Position numbers and translations under genes: made by a program
In this document: piece by piece, positions 1 to 6,364 of the stretch
Layout: each line of letters opens with the position of its first letter
Position numbering within the stretch: the stretch's first letter is position 1
Notes under the pieces: generated by a model
The model's database searches: none
The model's input: only the letters and a program-made list of their open reading frames with translations
What the model was told of the DNA's origin: nothing
Source of the DNA: DATJMJ01 sp035503975
GTDB taxonomy: Bacteria > Actinomycetota > Acidimicrobiia > Acidimicrobiales > Palsa-688
NCBI GenBank assembly: GCA_035503975.1
Contig: DATJST010000072.1
Coordinates: 1 to 11,279, forward strand
DNA: 11,279 nt
Reading direction: 5' to 3'

Positions 1-366
1 GTAGCTGGTGGCGCCGAGCCGGGGGATGGGCCGGACCGGCGACGCTACGCCATCACCGACAGCGGTAGCGAGGATCTCGAGCGGTGGCTGTCCGAGCCGC
101 TCGAGCCCGAGCCTCACCTGCAGACGGCGTTGTTCACCAAGGTTGTCCTGGCGCTGATGTTGGGGCGTCCGGCTGAGCGCTACTTGGACGTCCAGCGTGC
201 CGCCCATGTTCAGAGGATGCGCGAGCTAAACAACTTGCGCCGCACCGGGACCGTGGTCGAAGCGCTACTTGCAGATCATTCGATGTTCCATCTGGAGGCC
301 GATCTGCGTTGGATCGACCTAACCTCAGCGCGGCTCGCCGTGCTTGCCGAGGAGGTTTCACGATGA
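1..366 (+). CDS. PadR-family transcriptional regulator, C-terminal part (5' end outside window)
   Basis: Reading frame 1 is open from the first base to the TGA at 364-366, giving 121 residues of a protein that starts upstream of the window. The opening residues include DRRRYAITDSG followed by EDLERWL, which is the end of the winged-helix (the wing and following helix) of PadR repressors, where the motif is usually R-R-x-Y-x-[LI]-T-x-x-G-x-x-x-L-x-x-W. The rest (about residues 40-121) is helical and arginine/leucine-rich, as in the Vir_C-type dimerisation domain of longer PadR proteins. PadR proteins generally repress a neighbouring transporter operon and are released by its substrate. The stop overlaps the ATG of the ABC ATPase (ATGA, 363-366), so regulator and transporter are translationally coupled. 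The effector is unknown. Confidence 0.85.
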   Translation, partial: VAGGAEPGDGPDRRRYAITDSGSEDLERWLSEPLEPEPHLQTALFTKVVLALMLGRPAERYLDVQRAAHVQRMRELNNLRRTGTVVEALLADHSMFHLEADLRWIDLTSARLAVLAEEVSR

Positions 367-1100
367 GCATGACCCAGGCACGACAGCGCCCCGGATCCAC
401 GGCGGAGCCTTCTCCAGCGCCGGCGCTGCTCGAAGGCCGCAATATAGCCCGATCGTTTGGCCAGACGCCGGCGCTGCGCGGTGCCAGCTTGGGCGTGAGC
501 TCCGGCGAGGTAGTCGCAATCATGGGCCCGAGCGGCTCGGGCAAGTCGACGCTTCTCCACTGCTTGGCGGGGATCTTCAGGCCCGACAGCGGCGAAGTGC
601 GCTACGACGGCCGTCGCGTCGACCAGATGGGCGAGGCTGAACGCACCAAGCTGCGGCGCACGGACTTCGGCTTCGTGTTCCAGTTCGGGCAGCTCGTGCC
701 GGAGCTGACCGCGCTCGACAACGTCGCCCTGCCTCTGCTTTTCAACCGTAGCGGGCGTAAGGCCGCTTACAGGCGGGCGATGTCGTGGTTGGAGCGTCTC
801 GACATCGGGGATATGGGTGCCCGCCGTTCAGGAGAACTGTCCGGCGGCCAGGCACAGCGGGTTGCCCTGGCTCGGGCCCTGGTCACCCGGCCAAAAGTAC
901 TGTTCGCCGACGAGCCCACAGGCTCGCTCGACTCGGTCACCGGGGAGAAGGTCATGAACCTGCTCGTCGACAGCGCGCGCCAGGAGGGCACGACCGTCGT
1001 CCTGGTCACCCACGACGCCCGTGTCGCCGCTTGCGCCGAGCGCGAGCTGATCGTGCGGGACGGCGTCGTCGTCAACCCGCTGCCGACGGCGGAGATCTGA
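363..1100 (+). CDS. ABC transporter ATP-binding protein, MacB/LolD class
   Basis: A cytoplasmic nucleotide-binding subunit of 245 residues that would power the FtsX-type permease encoded next. Visible motifs are Walker A GPSGSGKST (55-63), Q-loop Q107 in FVFQFGQ, signature LSGGQ (159-163), Walker B VLFADEPTGSLD (179-190) and the H-loop histidine H217 in LVTHD. The FADEPTGSLDS form of Walker B and the FVFQ Q-loop are typical of the MacB/LolD/FtsE/BceA group, whose partners are FtsX-like permeases. The start is the ATG at 363, because AGGAGG lies at 350-355, seven bases upstream. The open frame extends further back (to 309), but that part lies inside the PadR gene. The stop (1098-1100) overlaps the permease ATG by one base. 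The class works by mechanotransmission or lipid/peptide/drug extrusion; the substrate cannot be told from sequence. Confidence 0.93.
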   Translation: MSMTQARQRPGSTAEPSPAPALLEGRNIARSFGQTPALRGASLGVSSGEVVAIMGPSGSGKSTLLHCLAGIFRPDSGEVRYDGRRVDQMGEAERTKLRRTDFGFVFQFGQLVPELTALDNVALPLLFNRSGRKAAYRRAMSWLERLDIGDMGARRSGELSGGQAQRVALARALVTRPKVLFADEPTGSLDSVTGEKVMNLLVDSARQEGTTVVLVTHDARVAACAERELIVRDGVVVNPLPTAEI

Positions 1101-3562
1101 TGTACCGCTTGGGATTTCGCCTGAGCTTGCGCGGCGGGCGCGAGGCTGTGAGCCGTCTCGTGTTGACGGCTTTGGCTGTTGCCGTGGGCGTGAGCATCCT
1201 GCTAGGCGTTTTCGCCGAGTACAACGGGTTCGAAAAGACCTCGGGTCGTCAGTGCTGGGAATGCACTACCGCGGCGCTCAACAAGGCGCCCGCAGCCCGG
1301 AGCGAACTATGGAACTACAGCGAGAACATTTATAGAGGGAGCTTCGTCGAGCAGCTCGACGTCGCCCCGCTCGGCCCCCGAGCGCCGGTCCCTCCAGGTA
1401 TGGCAAAATTACCTGCACCTGGTCAATTTTATGCGTCCCCCGCCCTCGCCCATCTACTGGCGACCGTGCCCGCCGATGAGCTGGGCGACCGGTTCCATGG
1501 GCACCTGGCCGGCACTATCGGTGTAAAGGCGCTCTCCGGTCCCACCGCACTGGTGGTCGTCATAGGCTACACGCCGTCTGCTTTGGCCAAGTTGCCAGGA
1601 ACGGTAACCGTTGACCATATTGCGACCGGCGCCGAGCTGGAGGGTACAACGCGGCTGTACCAGATGGGTTTCGGCATAGCCGTCCTGGCTGTGCTTTTCC
1701 CCCTCATGATCCTGATAAATACGGCTACACGCCTGGCCGCCGCCCGGCGCGAAGAGCGTTATGCCGCCATGCGCCTCGTGGGGGCCACGCCGCGTCAGGT
1801 CAATGTGATCGCGTCCGTGGACGCCATCGTCAGCGCGCTCGCTGGCGCCCTGCTGGGGACGGCCCTGTTCTTGGCCGTGCGGCCCGCGTTGGCCGATATT
1901 TCCTTCAACGGCCAACGTTTCTTCAGCCAGTACGTAACGCCCACCGCACCTGGTTATGCCCTGATGCTCGTTGGCGTCCCTTTGGCCTCAGCCTTGGCTT
2001 CACTTTGGTCCCTACACCGCGTCCGCATCTCGCCCTTGGGCGTCAGCCGCCGCACGCGCCGGCGCGCCCCTGGGCTGTGGCGTGTCCTGCCGCTGCTAGG
2101 CGGCATCCCTTTGTTTATCTATGGTGTCTCCAGGGGAGGAGCGGGCCACAACACCAACGCCGTCATTTTCATCGGGTTTGCCTTGATACTGGTCGGGCTT
2201 GTGGTGGGCGGTACCTGGTTGACGATGCAGGGGTCGCGCCTCTTGGCGCGCCGCGCGCGCAGCGCCGCATCGCTGCTGGCCGCTAGGCGCCTCGCGGACG
2301 ACCCGAAGGCTTCGTTCCGCACCGTCAGTGGACTGGTGCTGGCGGTCTTCATCGGCACCGCCATTGCCACGCTGGTGCCCGTGTTCAACCGGGCCGAGTC
2401 CAACCTGGGAGGTGCCCACTCACTGGCCGACGTGCTGCGAGTACCCTTCAACGAGGGCACCGCCCCCGGCCTCAACCCGGCCACCGGCGTGCAACTGATG
2501 GCCAAGTTGCATACGTACGCAGGGGTGCAGGCGTTGCCGATATACACGAACATGGCCAATTTCGAAGCCAACGGCCCAGGCGCCGGTCCCGTCGGGCAGG
2601 GGCCACCGGCCCCGCCGCCCCCTGTCCCCCCGTCAGGTCCCGACGGCTCGCGTGGTCGGCTGCACACCCATATCCACGGCGGGTACATACATGCCGCGCC
2701 AGGAGCGGGCAATAGCTCCAGCTCGGCCGGCGCCGGCCGGCGGGCCGCCAATGCCGCGCACCGGTCCGCAAATGCCGGTTCCCAGTACGACAGCATCGTA
2801 CCGTGTGCCGCCATCGGGCAGTTCCCAGCGCTCGGCAGCTGCGCCGGGAGCAAGGGCTATGTCTACGCCAACCTCGACAATATGCTCTTCACTGACAATC
2901 CCCTCGACATTGCCCAAAACCTACCGGCCGTCACCGCGGCCAACCCGCAGGCTCCGTCCAGCACCGGAAAACTATATATTGCGGCCGTGCTGCTCAGAGC
3001 GCCTAGCACGGCGACCCTGGAAAAGGTCCGGACGTTCCTCACGGATTACGACTTGGCCTTGCCGTTCAGCGCCGGGGCCGGTATACAGCAATGGCAGATG
3101 GGTGCTGCCGAACCCGAGACCTTCGGCGAAGTGGCGCAGATCCGCAACAGTGACATCAACAACATCGAAGCCGTTGTCTTGGCTATCGTCGGGCTGACAC
3201 TGCTGGTTGCGGCGTGCAGCCTGGCGGTTACCGCAGGTGGCGGCATTGTCGAACGGAAGAGATCCTTCACCATGCTGCGCGTCGCCGGCACTGCCCAAGC
3301 GACGCTGGCTCGGGTGGTGCTGCTCGAGGCCACCTTGCCTCTCTTGGGGGCAGCGGTGGCAGCCGCCGCCGTGGCGATCGGCATCTCGACACCGCTCATC
3401 GATGCGCTGCCGGTGGTCGGCAAGCACAACGGAGTGGACTTCCCCGGGGCGGCATACTACATAGCCATGGGTAGCGGCCTTGCCATTGCGCTCGGGATCG
3501 TGGCGCTCACCCTGCCCGTTCTCAGCCGGGTGACGGGCACCGAAAAAGCCCGTTTCGAATAG
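1100..3562 (+). CDS. FtsX-like ABC transporter permease with large extracellular loop
   Basis: This 820-residue integral membrane protein is the presumed partner of the upstream ATPase. I count about ten hydrophobic segments: near 20-38, 190-210, 240-262, 287-307, 329-343, 354-374, 406-429, 689-714, 739-763 and 786-808. Two FtsX domains are visible: the first around 190-310, with the cytoplasmic REERYAAMRLVGAT motif, and the second around 689-810, with its counterpart ERKRSFTMLRVAGT. Two soluble extracellular regions lie after helix 1 (about 40-188) and between helices 7 and 8 (about 430-688). Odd points are a CWEC motif just after helix 1 (C52, C55), a proline-rich tract (about 492-517), a histidine cluster (H522, H524, H526, H531) and two more cysteines (C569, C581). 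The start at 1100 is fixed by GGAG at 1091-1094 and the one-base overlap with the ATPase. The frame stays open upstream to 785, but only as a shadow of the ATPase. Confidence 0.9.
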   Translation: MYRLGFRLSLRGGREAVSRLVLTALAVAVGVSILLGVFAEYNGFEKTSGRQCWECTTAALNKAPAARSELWNYSENIYRGSFVEQLDVAPLGPRAPVPPGMAKLPAPGQFYASPALAHLLATVPADELGDRFHGHLAGTIGVKALSGPTALVVVIGYTPSALAKLPGTVTVDHIATGAELEGTTRLYQMGFGIAVLAVLFPLMILINTATRLAAARREERYAAMRLVGATPRQVNVIASVDAIVSALAGALLGTALFLAVRPALADISFNGQRFFSQYVTPTAPGYALMLVGVPLASALASLWSLHRVRISPLGVSRRTRRRAPGLWRVLPLLGGIPLFIYGVSRGGAGHNTNAVIFIGFALILVGLVVGGTWLTMQGSRLLARRARSAASLLAARRLADDPKASFRTVSGLVLAVFIGTAIATLVPVFNRAESNLGGAHSLADVLRVPFNEGTAPGLNPATGVQLMAKLHTYAGVQALPIYTNMANFEANGPGAGPVGQGPPAPPPPVPPSGPDGSRGRLHTHIHGGYIHAAPGAGNSSSSAGAGRRAANAAHRSANAGSQYDSIVPCAAIGQFPALGSCAGSKGYVYANLDNMLFTDNPLDIAQNLPAVTAANPQAPSSTGKLYIAAVLLRAPSTATLEKVRTFLTDYDLALPFSAGAGIQQWQMGAAEPETFGEVAQIRNSDINNIEAVVLAIVGLTLLVAACSLAVTAGGGIVERKRSFTMLRVAGTAQATLARVVLLEATLPLLGAAVAAAAVAIGISTPLIDALPVVGKHNGVDFPGAAYYIAMGSGLAIALGIVALTLPVLSRVTGTEKARFE

Positions 3563-3601
3563 CCGCCGAGCTGGCCGCCGAGGGTGCTTGTCCTTTATTT
3601 G

Positions 3602-3638
3602 ACCAGGTAACCACTATGTAACCAGGTAACTAGGTCAC
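3602..3638. repeat. Short direct repeats in the convergent gap between permease and TetR genes
   Basis: The 67-base gap between the permease stop (3562) and the TetR stop (3630, - strand) contains ACCAGGTAAC twice (3602-3611 and 3621-3630, 19 bp apart). A degenerate third copy, ACTAGGTCAC (3629-3638), runs into the TetR 3' end. A second direct pair, GCCGCCGAG, lies at 3563-3571 and 3576-3584. No strong stem-loop with a T-tract is visible, so an intrinsic terminator cannot be called for either gene. Function is unknown. Confidence 0.45.
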
Positions 3639-4397
3639 CTTGCGCCTCAGCCTTGGGGCTGGCGGCCGCTTGGTGGCGTAGCTGTCCAGTCCTCTGAGGA
3701 TCAGGTCGAGCCCGAACTCCCAACGGCTGTCCCGGTCGCTGTCGAAAAGCAGAGCCGCCGCCCGCCGGACATTCGGGAACTGGTCTTCGGGGAGCGCCTC
3801 AGCGTAACTCTGCATCATGCTGGCGATTTGCTCTTGTGTCATCTGCTCGCCCGTCGGGGACTGGGGCCCAAGGCTCTCTTCGAAGGCGTACGCGCCGACG
3901 TAGAGCCCGAAGAAATCACCAAGGTAAGCGACAACTCTTTCGGGCACACCGACCGGGAGCAGCAGCGAGAAGAACCATTCTCCGAGGCTGGCTACCTGCG
4001 TCCCGCCAGGTACACGCCCGAGAGTCAGGCGCCCCACGTCACGGTGGCGGGTAAGCACCGTCCGGACCTGGTTGGCGAGCTCGCGAAGCTGCTCCTGCCA
4101 ACGCGACGGATCTGGCGTGGGGAGTACGACATCCTCGACCACGCGGTCGAACACCAGTTGGAACAGTTCGTCTTTGTTGCGCACATGCCAGTACAGAGAA
4201 GCCGCGCCGGTCCCGAGCTTGTCGGCCACCTTGCGCATCGAGAGGCCATCCATGCCGACATCGTCGAGCACTGCGAGCGCGGCGTCCACGATCGCCTCCC
4301 GGGTGATGGGCTGGCGCGGCGCCTGCTCGGGACGGCGCCACGGCGGCCGGGGCAAGTTGGCGCCACCCTCGCTGGAGCCGGGAAGGGAGCGAGACAT
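3630..4397 (-). CDS. TetR/AcrR-family transcriptional repressor
   Basis: A DNA-binding repressor of 255 residues, divergent from the DrrA/DrrB-type exporter that it probably controls. After a proline/arginine-rich N-terminal tail of about 30 residues comes the TetR DNA-binding domain: ITREAIVDAALAVLDDVG (31-48), then the helix-turn-helix around 52-72 with GLSMRKVADKLGTGAASLYW and the HVRNKDEL that follows in this family. The remainder is the helical ligand-binding domain. It ends with RWEFGLDLILRGLDS, typical of the tetracycline-repressor-type C-terminal domain (TetR_C). The ATG at 4395-4397 has no clear Shine-Dalgarno sequence and a possible -10 box lies only about 10 bases upstream, so the mRNA may be leaderless. 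The long basic N-terminal tail could also mean the true start is further in, but no better start is visible. The ligand is unknown, probably a substrate of the exporter. Confidence 0.9.
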   Translation of the reverse strand: MSRSLPGSSEGGANLPRPPWRRPEQAPRQPITREAIVDAALAVLDDVGMDGLSMRKVADKLGTGAASLYWHVRNKDELFQLVFDRVVEDVVLPTPDPSRWQEQLRELANQVRTVLTRHRDVGRLTLGRVPGGTQVASLGEWFFSLLLPVGVPERVVAYLGDFFGLYVGAYAFEESLGPQSPTGEQMTQEQIASMMQSYAEALPEDQFPNVRRAAALLFDSDRDSRWEFGLDLILRGLDSYATKRPPAPRLRRKVT

Positions 4398-4406
4398 CAG
4401 TCAACC

Positions 4407-4412
4407 AGTGTA
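4407..4412 (-). promoter_or_regulatory. Possible -10 box of the TetR gene
   Basis: On the - strand TACACT (TANNNT type) lies ten bases before the TetR ATG. Transcription would start at about 4399-4400, giving a nearly leaderless mRNA, which fits the missing ribosome-binding site. No convincing -35 hexamer is visible at 16-18 bp, so this is weak. Confidence 0.3.
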
Positions 4413-4419
4413 CGACTCC

Positions 4420-4508
4420 CGAACGTCGTCCGATTATCGAACAGCGTTTGACAAGGCGCCGCCGCGAGGCTAGAATGACGTTCCATGACACGAACATCGT
4501 TCCAGAAC
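4420..4508. promoter_or_regulatory. Candidate TetR operator: cluster of GAAC/GTTC half-sites
   Basis: The divergent region holds GAAC at 4421, 4440, 4492 and 4505, and GTTC at 4480 and 4499. These form inverted pairs: GAAC-3 bp-GTTC at 4492-4502 and GTTC-2 bp-GAAC at 4499-4508. CGTTCCA is directly repeated 19 bp apart (4479-4485, 4498-4504), and CGAACRTCG occurs at 4420-4428 and 4491-4499. The downstream group covers the predicted transcription start of the exporter, and the upstream copies lie between its -35 box and the TetR gene. TetR proteins usually bind inverted repeats in such divergent regions, so binding by the adjacent TetR is inferred, not shown. Confidence 0.5.
4448..4476 (+). promoter_or_regulatory. 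Promoter of the DrrA/DrrB-type exporter operon
   Basis: TTGACA (4448-4453), a 17 bp spacer and TAGAAT (4471-4476) make a near-consensus housekeeping sigma-factor promoter on the + strand. Transcription should begin at about 4483, giving a leader of about 40 bases before the ATG at 4523. This rules out the ATG at 4475, which lies within the -10 box itself. Confidence 0.75.
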
Positions 4509-4522
4509 TCCGAGGGTCGTCT

Positions 4523-5464
4523 ATGACGGCCGTGATCGAGGCCCACGCGGTCACCAAACGCTTCGGCAAGACGCTCGCCTTGGACGGGCTCGAACTGCGG
4601 GCAGAGAGTGGCCAGGTCGTGGCCCTGCTCGGCCCCAACGGGGCGGGCAAGACGACTTTTGTGCGCGCGGTGGCGACGCTCTTGCGGCTCGACTCGGGCG
4701 ACCTCCGCGTGGCCGGCCACGATGCCCGTCGTCAGCCAGCGGCGGTGCGGCGGGCGATCGGCTTGGCGGGCCAGTTCGCCGCCATCGAACCGATGATGAC
4801 CGGCCGTGAGAACCTCGAGCTGGTAGCTCGATTGTTTGGTCTCTCCCGCGCTCGAGCCCGGGCGGCGGCGAGCGAGGTCCTGGACCGGCTGCAGTTGAGC
4901 GAAGTCGCCGACAAGTTGGCCCGCACCTACTCCGGAGGCGTGCGCCGGCGTCTCGACCTCGGCGCCAGCCTGGTCGGTGCCCCGCGCCTGCTGCTGCTCG
5001 ACGAGCCCACCACAGGGCTCGACCCGCGCAGCCGCTCGGAGGTCTGGGACGCGGTCCGGTCCCTGGTAGCTCGCGGCACCGATGTGCTGCTTACCACCCA
5101 GTACATGGACGAGGCCGATCACCTGGCCGGGCACATTGTGATCATCGACCACGGCCAGAGCGTTGCTTCGGGCACACCCGCCGAGCTCAAGCGCCGCGTT
5201 GGAGGCCGTGTGCTCGAGGTCCAGGCCCGTTACGCAGAGGACTTGGCTGTTGTCGCCGGCGCGCTCGAGCGTCTCGACCAAGGTCATGCGCCCGTGCACG
5301 TCGACCAAGCGACGCGCAAAGTGAGCGTCCGGTCTGCCAGCGGGGCCGATTGGCTGGGAGCAGCCTGGTCCGCGCTCGAAACCGTCGGCGCGAGCGTGGA
5401 CGACATCTCGCTGCGCCAACCAAGCTTGGACGAAGTGTTCCTCAGCCTGACCGGGGGGAAATAA
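4523..5464 (+). CDS. DrrA-family ABC exporter ATP-binding protein
   Basis: A 313-residue ATPase of the daunorubicin-resistance (DrrA) group that drives export by the membrane partner encoded immediately downstream. Motifs in order are Walker A GPNGAGKTT (37-45), Q84 in LAGQFAAIE, signature YSGGVRRRLD (136-145), Walker B RLLLLDEPTTGLDPRSR (155-171) and LLTTQYMDEADHLAG (189-203). Q193 replaces the H-loop histidine, which is normal for this family and not a defect. The C-terminal domain (about 215-313) ends in ISLRQPSLDEVFLSLTG, as in DrrA proteins with the DUF4162-type tail. The start is the ATG at 4523, with GAGGG at 4512-4516 six bases upstream and the promoter ending at 4476; the frame is open further back, but those starts precede or overlap the promoter. 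The family exports hydrophobic drugs and lipids, and the actual substrate is unknown. Confidence 0.93.
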   Translation: MTAVIEAHAVTKRFGKTLALDGLELRAESGQVVALLGPNGAGKTTFVRAVATLLRLDSGDLRVAGHDARRQPAAVRRAIGLAGQFAAIEPMMTGRENLELVARLFGLSRARARAAASEVLDRLQLSEVADKLARTYSGGVRRRLDLGASLVGAPRLLLLDEPTTGLDPRSRSEVWDAVRSLVARGTDVLLTTQYMDEADHLAGHIVIIDHGQSVASGTPAELKRRVGGRVLEVQARYAEDLAVVAGALERLDQGHAPVHVDQATRKVSVRSASGADWLGAAWSALETVGASVDDISLRQPSLDEVFLSLTGGK

Positions 5465-6279
5465 TGGCGGCAATTTCGCTTCCTGCTCCCGCGGTGACCA
5501 GGACAGCCCCGATGCTCACGAGTTCGCTCCAAGTGGCCCGGCGGGCGCTGCTGCACTACTTCCGCACACCGCAACTGGTTGTGCTGGGCACCCTGCAAGG
5601 AGCCCTGTTCCTGCTGATATTCCGTTATGTGTTCGGAGGCGACCTGCAGGGCCATGGGACGAGCTACGTCGACTTCCTGGTGCCCGGCTTTGTGACCACC
5701 AGCGTGTTGTTCAGCGGCCAGGGCGCCGCCACGGGGGTGGCCGACGACTTGCAACAAGGCTTCGTAGACCGCCTGCGCTCGCTGCCGGTAGGCCGCGCCT
5801 CGTTCCTTGTAGGCCGAGCCATCGCCGACAGCATCTGGAACATGTGGGGCCTGGTGGTCTGCGCCGCGGTGGGCTTTGCCGTGGGGTTCCGCCCGCAGGG
5901 CGCGGTGTTCGACGACCTGGCCGCTTTGGGGCTCTGCATTGCCTACGGCTTCGCCTTCGAATGGATGTTCGTCCTCATCGGGTTGTTGTCCGGGACGCCG
6001 CAAGCGGCTCAGGGGATGGCGTTCCTGGTCTTCCCGCTCACTTTCGTCTCCAGCGCCTACGTGCCGGTGAGCACGATGCCCGGTTGGATGCAGGCCTTCG
6101 CGCAGCGCCAGCCTGTGACATACATGGTCGACTCGGTCCGCGCATTGACGCTGGGCGCCCGGGCCCCCGCTCTGCTTGGGCACGCGCCCGCCTATTTCAC
6201 CGGGTGGTCGCTCGCTTGGGCGGCCGGCACGGTGGCCCTGTGCGCGCCGTTGGCGTCCTGGTGGTACAACCGGAGCTGA
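5464..6279 (+). CDS. ABC-2 type permease, DrrB family
   Basis: A 271-residue membrane subunit pairing with the DrrA-type ATPase. About six hydrophobic segments are visible: near 37-57, 69-92, 118-142, 150-175, 183-201 and 243-264. The conserved cytoplasmic stretch DDLQQGFVDRLRSLPVGR (94-111) is the ABC2-membrane signature of DrrB proteins, where D-x-x-x-G-x-x-x-R-x-R-S-L-P is usual. The family's late motif is also present, as FPLTFVSSAYVPVSTMP (190-206) followed by QPVTYMVDSVRAL (216-228). The ATG shares its A with the TAA of the ATPase gene (overlap at 5464) and GGGGGG lies at 5453-5458, so the two are coupled and made together. The length is normal for the family. No terminator is evident after the stop at 6279. 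Confidence 0.92.
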   Translation: MAAISLPAPAVTRTAPMLTSSLQVARRALLHYFRTPQLVVLGTLQGALFLLIFRYVFGGDLQGHGTSYVDFLVPGFVTTSVLFSGQGAATGVADDLQQGFVDRLRSLPVGRASFLVGRAIADSIWNMWGLVVCAAVGFAVGFRPQGAVFDDLAALGLCIAYGFAFEWMFVLIGLLSGTPQAAQGMAFLVFPLTFVSSAYVPVSTMPGWMQAFAQRQPVTYMVDSVRALTLGARAPALLGHAPAYFTGWSLAWAAGTVALCAPLASWWYNRS

Positions 6280-6285
6280 GGTTCG

Positions 6286-6312
6286 TTGACGCTAGCTCGG
6301 GCAGGCTAGGGT
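6286..6312 (+). promoter_or_regulatory. Possible promoter of the AIM24 gene pair
   Basis: TTGACG (6286-6291) is followed after 15 bp by TAGGGT (6307-6312). The spacer is shorter than ideal and the -10 box only fits TANNNT, so the call is weak. It lies just after the exporter stop, where a new transcript for the AIM24 pair would be expected to begin. Confidence 0.35.
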
Positions 6313-6314
6313 AG

Positions 6315-6326
6315 GACCGTCCGGTC
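6315..6326. repeat. Small inverted repeat upstream of the AIM24 pair
   Basis: GACCG-TC-CGGTC forms a perfect 5 bp inverted repeat with a 2 bp centre, starting three bases after the possible -10 box and so at the predicted transcription start. It could be an operator. It is too short and tight for a stable terminator hairpin and could be chance in GC-rich DNA. Confidence 0.3.
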
Positions 6327-6364
6327 GCCCCGCCGTGTGGGGGCCTGGTGCAAAAGAGAGCGTT

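Noticed and set aside
785..1099. N-terminal extension of the permease frame back to 785
   Set aside because: This part lies inside the ATPase gene and gives an Arg/Gly-rich non-protein-like sequence. The ATG at 1100, with its ribosome-binding site, is followed at once by normal permease sequence.
1227..1233. GGTTCGA resembling a tRNA T-loop
   Set aside because: No acceptor, anticodon or D-arm surrounds it, and it lies in the coding frame of the permease.
2119..2853. - strand open frame (244 codons) opposite the FtsX-type permease
   Set aside because: It overlaps the conserved permease and shows no domain. Its composition mirrors the GC-rich third codon positions of the real gene.
4448..4522. 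Upstream starts for the DrrA-type ATPase (4448 and 4475)
   Set aside because: 4448 is the first base of the -35 box and 4475 lies within the -10 box. The ATG at 4523 has a proper ribosome-binding site and the normal family N-terminus.
4397..5473. Long - strand open frame (358 codons) opposite the DrrA-type gene
   Set aside because: The + strand encodes a full ABC ATPase with every motif. The antisense product has no recognisable domain and is expected in GC-rich DNA.
5284..6183. Long - strand open frame (299 codons) opposite the DrrB-type gene
   Set aside because: It lies opposite a well-supported membrane protein gene. Its product is rich in His, Gln, Arg and Gly, with no domain, as typical for a shadow frame.
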